In this document: piece after piece, positions 1 through 9,140 of the stretch
Numbering within the stretch: position 1 is the stretch's first letter
Layout: every line of letters begins with the position of its first letter
Assembly: GCF_900187045.1 (NCBI RefSeq)
Contig: NZ_LT906453.1
Coordinates: 558,001-622,000 of the forward strand
Source: Dermatophilus congolensis
Lineage (GTDB): Bacteria; Actinomycetota; Actinomycetes; Actinomycetales; Dermatophilaceae
Reading direction: 5' to 3'
Length of the DNA stretch: 64,000 nucleotides
The notes under the pieces: model-generated
Databases searched by the model: none
What the model saw: the letters and a program-made list of their open reading frames with translations, nothing else
Told to the model about the DNA's origin: nothing
Position numbers and translations under genes: made by a program

Positions 1-405
1 CCGAGATTCATTCTCGGATTCCTCACCCGCGTCATTCGCTGACAGTATTTTCAACCCGAAAGATTTGTCACCACGCGAGCCTGTTTGTAGTAGCGTCGTA
101 CACGAACTATCGCTCGTTATCAGGCTTGTAACTTTCGGCAAAACCTGAGGCGCGCAATCGAGCCGTGCTGCCCGATTAACGTCGTCAATGTCGCCGAGGA
201 AACATGTCCCCCATACTGCTCCGCCACTCTGCAGGCATCACCACCCCTGCCCGCGATCCTGCCCAGGCAATAGACACGTCCCTGGGATGAGCAGAAACAG
301 GTGTTTCACCCCCCTCATCGCGCATGGCAACGCCCCACCTCGCGTTCTCGCAGGAGTCGATGCCCCCTCACAACACCTCACACAGTGCGTTCATATCGCG
401 CCTGA
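1..405. other. Intergenic stretch with no recognisable gene
   Basis: No reading frame here looks like a protein. Bases 1-17 form a small hairpin (arms CCGAG/CTCGG) that could end a gene lying off the window. Around 122-149 is a RAT-like sequence, listed separately. The rest shows no clear promoter, repeat or RNA. Confidence 0.5.
125..148 (+). promoter_or_regulatory. RAT-like element (possible target of the BglG-type antiterminator)
   Basis: The sequence reads CTTGTAACT, then TTC, then GGCAAAACCTGA. Known ribonucleic antiterminator targets of the BglG/LicT family begin with a TTGTTACTG-like half and end in GGCAAAACC, so this site keeps both halves in order and at nearly the usual length. It lies about 530 bases before an EIIA gene and 1.1 kb before a BglG-family gene. 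No convincing overlapping terminator was found, so the role is an inference from resemblance and context. Confidence 0.35.
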
Positions 406-702
406 TTTTTAAGCCCCCAGCGCTGGCTCTTACGCCGCGGCTTCAAGGACCAACAATGTGCACCCATCTCCACACGAGCGATCACATCCCTGAACGCTTT
501 ATCTCGCCCCGAAAATCTGTTTATCGCATTCATCGACCATGAGCAGCTCATGTTGCTCGGTGTCGACGCCGTATGTGAGGACGTGGCCAGGGAACACATC
601 AGCTACGCCGTAATCCCGAAAGCGCTAAAGCATTCACGAATGCGCTCAGTTTCGATGACTGAGCCTGAGAAAGGACAGACAAATGTTGGATTTGCTGCGT
701 AA
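406..702 (+). pseudogene. Possible decayed PTS EIIB-domain remnant
   Basis: A frame without a start codon runs open from 406 to the TAA at 700-702, overlapping the EIIA start. From about 493 it reads like an EIIB domain: NALSRPENL resembles the usual DALGGPENI opening, a later DHEQLMLLGVDAV stretch resembles the DEAALKALGAxGV segment, and ISYAVIPKAL resembles the VQVVxGPxA strand. The CITRLR-type segment carrying the phosphorylated cysteine is missing. Its position directly before EIIA is where an EIIB would be expected. I infer a broken EIIB; the similarity is weak and judged by eye. Confidence 0.35.
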
Positions 703-1201
703 ATGGAAACGACAGATCGTCGGAGAGACTCACGTGGAGCCGCACGTTGCGCATGAAGCTCTATATCGGCCAGTACAGGGCCGAACCGTTGACATCACGG
801 AGGTACCGGACCCCGTATTCGCTCAAAAAATTATGGGAGATGGTTTCGCGGTTCTTCCGGATGAAGGTGTGTTCCGTGCTCCGGTGGCAGGAGAGCTTGT
901 GCTGGTAGCTGAGACCATGCACGCGTTTGCTATTCGCACGGACGCTGGTGCAGAAGTATTGGTTCACATCGGTATCGACACAGTGGGTCTCAAAGGTGAG
1001 GGGTTTACGGCGCATGCTCAAGCTGGGCGGTGGGTGCAAGCTGGGGAACCGATCATTTCCTGTGACCTTAGGTCACAGGAGGCAAAGGTTCCCTCGATGA
1101 TTACGCCCGTAGTTGTGACGAATGGTGATCGTTTCACAATGACAGGACGCAATTTGAGTGCTGCGAACGATGGTGCTGTTGCAGTCATCGTGTCGAACTG
1201 A
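683..1201 (+). CDS. PTS glucose-type EIIA protein
   Basis: A 172-residue cytoplasmic phosphocarrier of the EIIA-Glc family, which takes phosphate from HPr and passes it to an EIIB. The family core is clear: PVxG-type opening near residue 30, the conserved histidine in ETMHAF (H80), and the phosphorylated histidine in VLVHIGIDT (H95) followed by LKGEGF. The length matches a stand-alone EIIA. The ATG follows a GAGAAAGGA ribosome site at 667-675. The gene lies 14 bases before the BglG-type regulator, so the two probably share a transcript. No intact EIIB or EIIC is present, only a possible EIIB remnant directly upstream, so its phosphate acceptor must be encoded elsewhere or may be lost. Confidence 0.9.
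   Translation: MLDLLRKWKRQIVGETHVEPHVAHEALYRPVQGRTVDITEVPDPVFAQKIMGDGFAVLPDEGVFRAPVAGELVLVAETMHAFAIRTDAGAEVLVHIGIDTVGLKGEGFTAHAQAGRWVQAGEPIISCDLRSQEAKVPSMITPVVVTNGDRFTMTGRNLSAANDGAVAVIVSN
1058..1080 (+). repeat. Perfect inverted repeat inside the EIIA gene
   Basis: Arms TCCTGTGACC and GGTCACAGGA are perfectly complementary around the loop TTA. They encode part of EIIA (around residues 126-133) and lie about 140 bases before the BglG-type gene. The hairpin is followed by GGCAAAGG, faintly like the end of a RAT. It could be an RNA hairpin, an operator or chance. Confidence 0.5.
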
Positions 1202-1215
1202 GGCGTTCTCTACCG

Positions 1216-2085
1216 ATGGGTTCACAGGTCACAGTTCGGCGGGTTTACAACAACAATGTCGTCCTCGGCGTTGAGGACGGCGCGGAGGTTGTTCTTCTCG
1301 GTAAAGGCATCGGGTTTGGGCGTAAGCCAGGCGATGAGGTTGACACCGAAGGGGTACAACGTTTCGTTGAGGAGCTGCCATATAAGGCGGCACGTGTTGC
1401 CGATGTGCTCAGCGGGGCGACGATGGAAGAGACAGAGGTTGCGCGTGCCATCGTCGCCATCGGTAGAGATGCGTTGGGGCTTTCGGTAGGGCAGGCGTTG
1501 TTGTTGCCAGTGCTGGACCACCTGTCGGTTGCGGTGAAGCGGGTGAAGATGGGCATCACGGTCGACTTCCCGTTGCGGTGGGAGGTTGGGCATGTGTTCC
1601 CGGAGGAGAGCGCGGCAGGCCGTGAGGCGATGCATTTGGCGAATGCACGCCTGGGGGTGGTCTTGCAGGAAGACGAGTGGGTGGCGTTTGCTTTGCACTT
1701 TGTGAATCACCGGTGGGCTGGTGGTGATTTGAGTCGGACGTTGAGCATGACTGAAACGATTCGGCGGTCGTTCTCGCTATTGGAGGAGTCGTGGGGGAGG
1801 GCGATTGACGAGAACTCGATGAATGCTGCTCGGTTCGTGACGCATATGCGTTATTTATTTGTGCGGGCTTTGGAGAGTCGGCAGCTAGATGATGTGGGTG
1901 TGGATTTATTGGCGCCGGTGCGGGCGCGTTCGCCGGAGGCGGTGCGGGCTGCGTTGGGGTTACGTGAGTTGGTGGAGGAGGCGTTGGGGGTGTCTCTGAC
2001 TGAGGGTGAGGTGGGGTATTTGGTGTTGCATACGGTGCGTTTGTATGCAGAGCTGGGGATGGAACGTTCAGGTTCTGGTGGGTGA
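1216..2085 (+). CDS. BglG/LicT-family transcriptional antiterminator
   Basis: A 289-residue RNA-binding antiterminator. Residues 1-60 form the CAT RNA-binding domain (VRRVYNNNVVLG, then GKGIGFGRKPGDEV). Two PTS-regulation domains follow at about 70-170 and 175-280. Candidate phosphorylated histidines are in LDHLS, LHFVNH, FVTHMR and LVLHTV. In this family, phosphorylation by EIIB and HPr controls dimerisation, which lets the CAT domain bind a RAT hairpin and prevent early termination. It lies directly behind the EIIA gene. A RAT-like site at 125-148 is a candidate target. Its 3' end overlaps the convergent ogt gene by 18 bases. No strong ribosome site precedes the ATG, which fits translation coupled to EIIA. 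Confidence 0.9.
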   Translation: MGSQVTVRRVYNNNVVLGVEDGAEVVLLGKGIGFGRKPGDEVDTEGVQRFVEELPYKAARVADVLSGATMEETEVARAIVAIGRDALGLSVGQALLLPVLDHLSVAVKRVKMGITVDFPLRWEVGHVFPEESAAGREAMHLANARLGVVLQEDEWVAFALHFVNHRWAGGDLSRTLSMTETIRRSFSLLEESWGRAIDENSMNAARFVTHMRYLFVRALESRQLDDVGVDLLAPVRARSPEAVRAALGLRELVEEALGVSLTEGEVGYLVLHTVRLYAELGMERSGSGG

Positions 2086-2607
2086 GCGGGGTGTGGCGGG
2101 GGTGGTTTTTTCGTGTGTGAGAAGCCATTTTTTGGCTTCGGCGCCGCCTCGGTATTGGCCGGGGTTGCCGTTGGCGCGGATGATGCGGTGACAGGGTAGG
2201 AGGAGAGGTAGGGGGTTGGTGGCGCAGGCGGTGGCTGCGGCGCGGATAGCTGTGGGGTGTCCTGCTTGGGTGGCGAGTTGGGTGTAGGTGAGGGTGGTTC
2301 CGTAGGGGATGGTGGCGAGGTGGGTTTGGATGGTGCGTCGGAAGGGTGTGCTCATGCGGTGGTCTAGGGGGAGGGTGAAGTGGTGGCGTGTGCCGGTGAA
2401 GTATTCGGTGAGTTGGGTTTTGGCGGTGTGGAGGATGGGGGTTTCGTGGTGTGTGCCGGGGCCGGTGGTGCCGGTGATGTGGGTGAGTGTGGTGGTGTGG
2501 TTTTCGCAGCCGAAGGCGATGTAGATGATGCGTTCTTGGGTTTGTGCGATGAGTAGTTCGCTGATCGGGGTGTTGATGGTTATGTAGGTGAAGTGGTGGG
2601 TGGTCAT
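2068..2607 (-). CDS. ogt: Methylated-DNA--[protein]-cysteine S-methyltransferase
   Basis: A 179-residue suicidal DNA repair protein that moves the alkyl group from O6-alkylguanine or O4-alkylthymine to its own cysteine. The signature PCHRI is at residues 138-142, with the acceptor C139, preceded by NPLPLLL and followed by [14 protein letters not shown], as is usual in Ogt/MGMT. An [11 protein letters not shown] helix-turn-helix DNA-binding segment precedes it. The protein is rich in Thr, His and Pro, which follows from the strongly A/C-biased coding strand here. The last 18 bases overlap the end of the convergent BglG-type gene. No AdaA-like N-terminal domain is present, so Ogt rather than Ada is the better name. 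Confidence 0.93.
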   Translation of the reverse strand: MTTHHFTYITINTPISELLIAQTQERIIYIAFGCENHTTTLTHITGTTGPGTHHETPILHTAKTQLTEYFTGTRHHFTLPLDHRMSTPFRRTIQTHLATIPYGTTLTYTQLATQAGHPTAIRAAATACATNPLPLLLPCHRIIRANGNPGQYRGGAEAKKWLLTHEKTTPATPRSPTRT

Positions 2608-2720
2608 GGTGTCAGTGTGTTGGTGGGGTCGGGGTGGTTGGTAGGGGGGGGACGAAGTGGCATGCCAGTCCGGGTAGCCTGGGTGTGTCGGTCATCACCG
2701 CACCCGAGAAAGGCCGCAGC

Positions 2721-5700
2721 ATGTCTTCGCCGTCTGTTCCTTCCGCATCGTTGTTGAGCGCTGGCTCTGCGTTGGAGGGAAGTTCTGATCCTGTGTATGA
2801 AGTTACTTTTATTCCTGGTGGGTCGGCGCTTTCTGATTTTCGGGCAGCTGCGCTGCTTCGTCGTTTGCGCAGTGTTGATGAGCGCATTGTTGGTGTTGAT
2901 GCGCAGTTTGTGCATGTGGTGGCTTCTGATTCGCCGTTGGATGAGGCGGGTTGTGAGCGGTTGGCGTCGATTCTTGAGTACGGGGATGCGTATTCAGGGC
3001 CATCACTGGGTGAGGGCCGGGTTGGTATGGTTGTGGCGCCGCGGTTTGGAACTATTTCGCCTTGGGCGAGTAAGGCCACGGATATCGTGCACAACTGCGG
3101 GATTGCTATTCACCGTGTGGAGCGGGTGACGCAGTTTGTTTTGACGTTGAGTGGGGTGGGTGCAGAGGCTGGTTTGGCTGATGAGCAGTGGGTTGAGGCT
3201 GCTGGGGTGCTGCATGACCGTATGACGGAGACGGTTTTGCGGGGGGTGGATGAGGCGAGGCTGGTGTTTGCTGAGCGTGAGCCTGCCGCTTTGGGGCGGG
3301 TTGATGTGTTGGGTCTGGGGCGTGATTCGTTGGTGGAGGCGAACACGGCGTTGGGTTTGGCGCTTTCTGATGATGAGATTGATTACTTGGTGGATGCGTT
3401 TGTGGGGTTGGGGCGTAATCCGAGTGATGTTGAGTTGATGATGTTCGCGCAGGCGAACTCGGAGCATTGCCGTCACAAGATTTTTAATGCTGATTTTGTG
3501 ATTGATGGGCAGTGTCAGGATTTGTCGCTGTTCGGGATGATTCGGCACACCGAAAAGATGAATGGCCAGAACACGATTGTGGCGTACAAGGATAATGCCG
3601 CGATTATGGCTGGTGGGGAGGTTACTCGGTGGTTGCCTGCGGTTACTGATGCTCAGGGTGAGGCACATAAGTATTCGGGCCGTATGGGTGATGTGCATGT
3701 GTTGATGAAGGTGGAGACGCATAATCACCCGACGGCGATTTCACCGTTCCCGGGGGCTGCTACGGGTGCTGGTGGTGAGATTCGTGATGAGGGTGCTACG
3801 GGTCGGGGTTCGGCGCCGAAGGCGGGGCTGACTGGGTTTGTGGTGTCGAATCTGCATCTTCCGGGTACGAATGAGCCGTGGGAGGTGGGTGATTGTGATG
3901 AGCAGGGGCGCCGTCGTTTCCCGGCGCATGTGGCCTCTCCGTTGGACATCATGATCGAGGCGCCGATTGGTGCGGCTGCGTTCAACAATGAGTTTGGGCG
4001 CCCAGGTTTGGGTGGCTTTTTCCGTGTGTATGAGCAGACGGTGGATGGGGTGCGCCGTGGCTATCACAAGCCGATCATGTCTGCTGGTGGTTTGGGCTCT
4101 ATTGATGCTGGTCAGACGGAGAAGGTTCCGTTTGAGGCTGGCTCGCTTTTGGTTCAGCTGGGTGGGCCGGGTATGCGTATTGGTATGGGTGGTGGCGCTG
4201 CCAGTTCGATGGCTGCGGGGACGAATGCTGCTGATCTGGACTTTGATTCTGTTCAGCGTGGTAACCCGGAGATGGAGCGTCGTGCGCAGGAAGTGATTAA
4301 CGCGTGTTGGTCGTTGGGGTCGGATAACCCGATTTTGGCGATTCACGATGTTGGTGCCGGTGGTTTGTCTAATGCTTTCCCTGAGCTGGTTAGTGATGCC
4401 GGTCGAGGGGCGCGGTTCGATATTCGTGCGGTTCCGGTGGAGGAAAGTGGTCTGACGCCAGCGGAGATTTGGTGTAACGAGTCGCAGGAACGGTACGTGT
4501 TGGCGATTGCGCCGGAGTCGTTGCCTATGTTCCGTGAAATCGCTGAGCGTGAGCGGTGTCCGTTCGCTGTTGTTGGTGCGGCTACTGATGATGGCCGGTT
4601 GGTGTTGGATGCTGCGGATGCGCTCTGTGCTGAGGCTGGGGGTGACGGCGTGGTTGAGAGCGGTCCGGATGCGCCGATTGATATGCCTCTTGAGGTGTTG
4701 TTGGGTAAGGCACCGAAGATGACACGTGATGTGGCTCGGGTGCGGCGCAGTACGCCTCGTTTGGATGTGGCTGCGTTCCACGGGTCGAAGAAGGGTGCTG
4801 GGGCTCTTCGGGATGCTGCGTATGCGGTGTTGCGGCATCCGTCGGTGGCCAGTAAGCGTTTCTTGATCACTATTGGTGACCGCACGGTGGGTGGTTTTTC
4901 GCATCGTGACCAGATGGTTGGGCCTCACCAGGTTCCTGTTGCCGATGTTGCGGTGACGTTGTCTGATCATTTCTCTTTCGCGGGTCAGGCGATGAGTTCG
5001 GGGGAGCGGATGCCGGTTGCGGCGGTGAATGCTCCTGCTTCTGGTCGTTTGGCTGTGGGTGAGGCCATCACGAATTTGCTGGCTGCTCCGGTTGAGTCGC
5101 TTGAGAGTGTGAAGATTTCGGCTAACTGGATGGCTGCTGCTGGCGAGGAGGGTGAAGACGCGGCGCTGTATGACACGGTTCGTGCTGTGGCGATGGATTT
5201 GCTTCCTGAGCTGGGGATCGGTGTGCCGGTTGGCAAAGATTCGTTGTCTATGCGTACGCAGTGGACTGATGAGGTGACGGGGGAGACGTGCAAGGTGACG
5301 TCTCCGGTCTCTTTGGTTATTTCTGCGTTTGCGTCGTTGTCGGATGTGCGTGGCACGCTCACTCCGGCTTTGCCGAAGAATCGTGAGACGACGCTTTTGC
5401 TTGTTGATTTGGGTGAGGGTGAGCGTCGTTTGGGTGGTTCGATGTTTGCTCAGGTCAACGGTGTATTCGGGGGGGCTACGCCTGATGTGGTGAGGCCGTC
5501 TCATCTTGTTGGCCTGACGCGGGCGATGACTGCGTTGCGGGAAGCGGGAGTGGTTGTGGCTTACCACGACCGTTCTGATGGTGGTTTGTGGGCTGCCACG
5601 GTTGAGATGGGTTTTGCTGGCAGCACGGGATTGACTCTCGATGTGCCGGATGTGGCGACGCTTTTCACTGAAGAGCTTGGGGTTGTGCTTGGCATTCCCT

Positions 5701-6797
5701 CTGAGCGAGCGGGTAAAGCTGAAGCTATTCTGGCTGCTCACGGCTTGGGTGAGATCACGCATCGTATTGGTACTACGCGTGGTGACCGGCGTGTTCAGGT
5801 TGTTATTGATGGCGCGAAAGTCATGGATGAGGCTTTGGCTGATCTGGGTGCGGCCTGGGATGGGACGTCTGCTCGGATTAGTCAGCTGCGCGATAACCCT
5901 GAGTGCGCGCGTCAGGAGCATGAGGCTTTCACGGCGGCGTTGGCTGGTAAACGTGAGGGTGTTACTGAGCTTTCGGTTGCTCCGACGTTTGACCCTAATG
6001 ATGATGTTGCTGCGCCGTTCTATAACGCTGGGGCGCGTCCACGTCTTGCTGTGTTGCGTGAGCAGGGCGTGAACTCTCATGTGGAGACGGCGTGGGCGTT
6101 TGATCAGGCTGGCTTTGACACGTTTGACGTGCACATGACTGATCTGCAGACGGGGCGGATTGACCTGTCGAGCATGGTTGGTTTGGTTGCTGCAGGTGGG
6201 TTCTCTTATGGGGACACGCTGGGTGCTGGTGAGGGCTGGGCGCGTTCGGTGCTGTACAACCCTCGTTTACTTGAGATTTTCACTGACTTCTTTGCTCGTC
6301 CGGACACTTTCGGTTTGGGTATTTGCAACGGATGTCAGATGTTTGCGGCGTTGGCTGGCCTTATTCCGGGTGCGCAGGCGTGGCCGCGTTTTTCACGGAA
6401 CCTTTCTGAGCAGTACGAGGCGCGTCTTGCTCAAATCGAGGTGTTGGATTCGCCATCGATTTTCTTTGCGGGCATGGCTGGTTCGAGTTTGCCGATTGTG
6501 GTGGCTCATGGTGAGGGGCGTGCTGACTTCTCGGTGCGTGGCGATGCTGCCGAGGTGGTGCGTGTGATGCGCTACACGGATGCTACTGGTGCACCGGCTG
6601 TTTCTTATCCCGCTAACCCGAATGGTTCGGCGGAGGGGTTGACTGCGGTGACTACCCCTGATGGGCGGTTCACTGCGATGATGCCTCACCCGGAGCGGGT
6701 AGCTCGGAATGTGCAGTTCTCGTGGACAGATCAGCCTGTTGAGGGTACGAGTCCGTGGATGCGGCTGTTCCGGAATGCGCGGGCTCACATCGGGTGA
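2721..6797 (+). CDS. purL: Phosphoribosylformylglycinamidine synthase, single-chain
   Basis: This enzyme converts FGAR, ATP and glutamine to FGAM in purine synthesis. From the chosen ATG it is 1358 residues, close to the large single-chain form in which PurS-like, PurL and glutaminase PurQ parts are fused. Visible landmarks are [13 protein letters not shown], the [19 protein letters not shown] segment, PVGKDSLSM, and the C-terminal glutaminase with GICNGCQM (nucleophile near C1205), a downstream AHGEGRA and PHPER. The ATG at 2721 has a GAGAAAGG ribosome site at 2706-2713; an upstream ATG at 2634 in the same frame lacks one and would add an unlikely leader. Large-type PurL is known in gamma-proteobacteria and some actinobacteria; most Gram-positives split it. 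It ends in a strong terminator at 6819-6870. Confidence 0.95.
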   Translation: MSSPSVPSASLLSAGSALEGSSDPVYEVTFIPGGSALSDFRAAALLRRLRSVDERIVGVDAQFVHVVASDSPLDEAGCERLASILEYGDAYSGPSLGEGRVGMVVAPRFGTISPWASKATDIVHNCGIAIHRVERVTQFVLTLSGVGAEAGLADEQWVEAAGVLHDRMTETVLRGVDEARLVFAEREPAALGRVDVLGLGRDSLVEANTALGLALSDDEIDYLVDAFVGLGRNPSDVELMMFAQANSEHCRHKIFNADFVIDGQCQDLSLFGMIRHTEKMNGQNTIVAYKDNAAIMAGGEVTRWLPAVTDAQGEAHKYSGRMGDVHVLMKVETHNHPTAISPFPGAATGAGGEIRDEGATGRGSAPKAGLTGFVVSNLHLPGTNEPWEVGDCDEQGRRRFPAHVASPLDIMIEAPIGAAAFNNEFGRPGLGGFFRVYEQTVDGVRRGYHKPIMSAGGLGSIDAGQTEKVPFEAGSLLVQLGGPGMRIGMGGGAASSMAAGTNAADLDFDSVQRGNPEMERRAQEVINACWSLGSDNPILAIHDVGAGGLSNAFPELVSDAGRGARFDIRAVPVEESGLTPAEIWCNESQERYVLAIAPESLPMFREIAERERCPFAVVGAATDDGRLVLDAADALCAEAGGDGVVESGPDAPIDMPLEVLLGKAPKMTRDVARVRRSTPRLDVAAFHGSKKGAGALRDAAYAVLRHPSVASKRFLITIGDRTVGGFSHRDQMVGPHQVPVADVAVTLSDHFSFAGQAMSSGERMPVAAVNAPASGRLAVGEAITNLLAAPVESLESVKISANWMAAAGEEGEDAALYDTVRAVAMDLLPELGIGVPVGKDSLSMRTQWTDEVTGETCKVTSPVSLVISAFASLSDVRGTLTPALPKNRETTLLLVDLGEGERRLGGSMFAQVNGVFGGATPDVVRPSHLVGLTRAMTALREAGVVVAYHDRSDGGLWAATVEMGFAGSTGLTLDVPDVATLFTEELGVVLGIPSERAGKAEAILAAHGLGEITHRIGTTRGDRRVQVVIDGAKVMDEALADLGAAWDGTSARISQLRDNPECARQEHEAFTAALAGKREGVTELSVAPTFDPNDDVAAPFYNAGARPRLAVLREQGVNSHVETAWAFDQAGFDTFDVHMTDLQTGRIDLSSMVGLVAAGGFSYGDTLGAGEGWARSVLYNPRLLEIFTDFFARPDTFGLGICNGCQMFAALAGLIPGAQAWPRFSRNLSEQYEARLAQIEVLDSPSIFFAGMAGSSLPIVVAHGEGRADFSVRGDAAEVVRVMRYTDATGAPAVSYPANPNGSAEGLTAVTTPDGRFTAMMPHPERVARNVQFSWTDQPVEGTSPWMRLFRNARAHIG

Positions 6798-7510
6798 TTC
6801 GTCGCGTTTGTTTTGGTGAAAAGGCGGTGCAGGGCCCCTTGGTGGCGGTCCTGCACGGCCTTTTCTTTTCGTTGGCGTGGGCTGTTGTTTTTGCGCTGAT
6901 TGGGTGGGGTGTTCTTCGTTTTGAGGCTGTGGGTGATTCGCTTGTGGCCAAGGTTGTGCGCGGTGTTGATGAGGGGCTTGTCAGTGCTGGGATAGATGTG
7001 GTTCGTTCGCATGCTGTTATGCGTGAGTTTTTTGTGGCGTGGCAGTGGTTGAGTGAGCCGTGGCGTGTTTATGCGTGTGGGGTGGTGGTTTTGGGGGTTT
7101 TGTGGTGTCGGTGGCGTCGGGCTGGGGTTGCTGTGGTGGGGCAGCGTGTTGGGTGTGGCGTTGTGGGAATGATGTGGGCGTGGTTATTGGCTGCGGTTGT
7201 GAAGTGGGTGGTGGGTAGGCCGCGGCCGGTGGTGGAGCTGCCGGTGTGGTGTGCGGAGGGTTTTTCTTTTCCTAGTGGCCATGCAGCGAATGCGACTGCT
7301 GTGGTGTGTGGTTTTGTGTTTGTGTTGTGGCCGTTTTTGGGGTGGGTGGGGCGTGTTGGTGTGTTGATTGGTGGGGTGCTTTTTGTGGTGGTGACGGTGG
7401 TGGATCGGGTGATGTTAGGGGTGCATTTCCCGACGGATGTGTGTGCTGGTGTGGTTTTTGGCGGTGTTGTGACGTGGATTTTTTACTTGACGGTTAGTGC
7501 TCGTCGGTAG
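6794..7510 (+). CDS. PAP2-family phosphatase, membrane
   Basis: An integral membrane acid phosphatase, probably acting on a lipid phosphate such as undecaprenyl-diphosphate or phosphatidate. All three PAP2 motifs are present: KWVVGRPRP, the FPSGHAAN box, and [13 protein letters not shown] with the catalytic His and Asp. About six hydrophobic helices are visible. The start is uncertain. An ATG at 6755 would overlap purL, GTG 6794 directly follows the purL stop region, and TTG 6872 would place the gene behind the purL terminator, whose hairpin (6819-6864) otherwise lies inside this frame. None has a good ribosome site. The protein is very rich in Val, Gly and Trp, in line with the G/T-rich strand. 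Confidence 0.85.
   Translation: MIRRVCFGEKAVQGPLVAVLHGLFFSLAWAVVFALIGWGVLRFEAVGDSLVAKVVRGVDEGLVSAGIDVVRSHAVMREFFVAWQWLSEPWRVYACGVVVLGVLWCRWRRAGVAVVGQRVGCGVVGMMWAWLLAAVVKWVVGRPRPVVELPVWCAEGFSFPSGHAANATAVVCGFVFVLWPFLGWVGRVGVLIGGVLFVVVTVVDRVMLGVHFPTDVCAGVVFGGVVTWIFYLTVSARR
6819..6870 (+). terminator. Rho-independent terminator of purL, inside the PAP2 reading frame
   Basis: Arms at 6819-6833 and 6850-6864 pair over 15 bases with one mismatch, around a 16-base loop, and run into a T-rich tract (TTTTCTTTT). It is 22 bases beyond the purL stop and inside the open frame of the next gene. Confidence 0.85.
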
Positions 7511-7610
7511 GTAGAAAAATCTTGGGTGGGGTGGGGTCTGTGTGGAAGGGGTGGCTTGTCTGTCGTTTTCGGATGGTGGTTCAGGTTGCTAAATCGTGTG
7601 GGGTGATGGT

Positions 7611-8921
7611 TTAGGAGGGGTGGTGTGGGTTTGTTGGTGGGGTGTCGGGGGTTTTGGGATTGGGTGCTTCGGTAGTGGGGAGGACAGGAATGATTCCGGT
7701 GTAGGTGAATTCGCAGGCGGGTAGGGCGCCGGTTTCGGGTTTTAGGTCATCGAGGATGCTGCCGATGGCGGCTTGTGCTTCTTCTGCGTATTTTTCGTCG
7801 GCTTCTCGGACGAGGCGGCGTGCATCTTCTAGTGAGGTGCCCAGGATCATGTAGTAGTCAACGATGATTGAGCGTACTTGGGCGCGCATGACTTCGGCAG
7901 ACAGGGGGGCTTCGGCTACGGGTCGTGCGGTGCGGCGCGAGAGGTCCCACATGGTGGATTGGACGTTTTCGCGGGAGCCGCCTTTACCGAAGCAGAGAGC
8001 GAGGTCGTCGGAGATGCGGGCTAGTTCGATCATGAGTTGGACGTATTCTTCGGGAATTTCTTCGCCCATTTGGACCGAGATAGTGCCGCGGCGTACGAGG
8101 ACGCGGGCGTTGCGGACGGCGCGATCCATGGGTTCAAGCGCGTCAGCGATGGTTTTCATTTCTTCGTGTCGGGAGCGGTACCAGGGCAGGATTGTGGTGA
8201 TTTCGAGGGAGTCGGCGGCGAATCCGCGTAGAGCGGTGAGGTCTTTTTCCATGGCGCGGGCTTCTTCGAGGACGTCTTCGGCGGCGTTTCGGTCGGCGGT
8301 GCGGATGGTTTTGACGCTGCTGAGTAGGAGGCTGCCGAGGCGTTCGAGCAGGAGTGATGCGTGGGAGTTGGGTCTGCGGAACACGGAGCTGGGGACGATG
8401 CCGGCGAAGAGCAGGCCGATGGATGCGCCGATGAGGGCTTCGCTCCATCGTCCGGCTGGGGTGGTTGAGCCGGCGAGCATGGCGATGATGAGCCCTTGGA
8501 TTCCTGCCTGGTTGATCATGAGGGTGGATGCGCCGAAGGCAGAGGCGAGCACCATGGCGATGGCAACGATGGCGCAGACTTGCCAGGCTCCCATTCCGAC
8601 GGTCATGAAGAAAAGTTCACCGACGAGGGTGCCGATGGCTACGCCGATTGTGACTTCGGCGGCGCGGCTGAATCGTTTGCCGTAGCTCATGCCGAGGGTG
8701 AGGATCGCGGCTACGGGGGCGTAGAGGGGTACGGCGACGTTAAAGACGTGTTTGGCGATGAGGTAGGTGGCGCCAGCGGCGATGGAGCATTGCGCGATAA
8801 ATGAGATTTTGGCGCGTACTTCGCGTGCTCGCTGTTTAGCTTGTCGGCGTGAGAGTTCGGCTGAGTGGTCGATCCAGCGACCACTGCTGCGTATGACGTT
8901 GCGTGGTGCGAATCGGAGCAT
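7611..8921 (-). CDS. Aromatic acid exporter/FUSC-like membrane protein
   Basis: A 436-residue protein from the chosen ATG. The N-terminal half carries about six hydrophobic helices, including segments near AAGATYLIAKHVF, PVAAILTLGMSYGKR, GVAIGTLVGELFF and GLIIAMLAGS. This arrangement, with YAPVAAIL and the RxxEVxIGVxxG-like stretch, is typical of the ArAE_1/FUSC group of putative aromatic-acid or fusaric-acid-type exporters. The C-terminal half is soluble, helical and acidic. The substrate cannot be read from sequence. The open frame extends upstream to 9233, but the added part looks non-coding. ATG 8921 has an AATACT box four bases before it and no clear ribosome site. It is transcribed divergently from cstA. 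Confidence 0.8.
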   Translation of the reverse strand: MLRFAPRNVIRSSGRWIDHSAELSRRQAKQRAREVRAKISFIAQCSIAAGATYLIAKHVFNVAVPLYAPVAAILTLGMSYGKRFSRAAEVTIGVAIGTLVGELFFMTVGMGAWQVCAIVAIAMVLASAFGASTLMINQAGIQGLIIAMLAGSTTPAGRWSEALIGASIGLLFAGIVPSSVFRRPNSHASLLLERLGSLLLSSVKTIRTADRNAAEDVLEEARAMEKDLTALRGFAADSLEITTILPWYRSRHEEMKTIADALEPMDRAVRNARVLVRRGTISVQMGEEIPEEYVQLMIELARISDDLALCFGKGGSRENVQSTMWDLSRRTARPVAEAPLSAEVMRAQVRSIIVDYYMILGTSLEDARRLVREADEKYAEEAQAAIGSILDDLKPETGALPACEFTYTGIIPVLPTTEAPNPKTPDTPPTNPHHPS

Positions 8922-9140
8922 GAGAAGTATTTTCGCTCGTGCTGGGTGTGTGTTCCATCTGGGGTGTGTGGATGCTCTGTGGAGGGACTCGGATTGTATG
9001 GCGAAGTGGTGGTGGTTGACCTGCGGTGATGGTGCGGTGTGAAACACATCTGTGTTTTGTTTCCAGGCAGCGTTCAGCAATGGCAGTCTGGTTGCAATTG
9101 TCAGACCATTTGCTCCTCGGGGCGCAGAACGGGGGAACTT

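Noticed and set aside
3741-6134. A 797-codon open frame antisense to purL
   Set aside because: It is Arg/Thr/His-rich without family motifs and arises because the G/T-rich purL strand rarely gives stops on the other strand. purL motifs are unambiguous.
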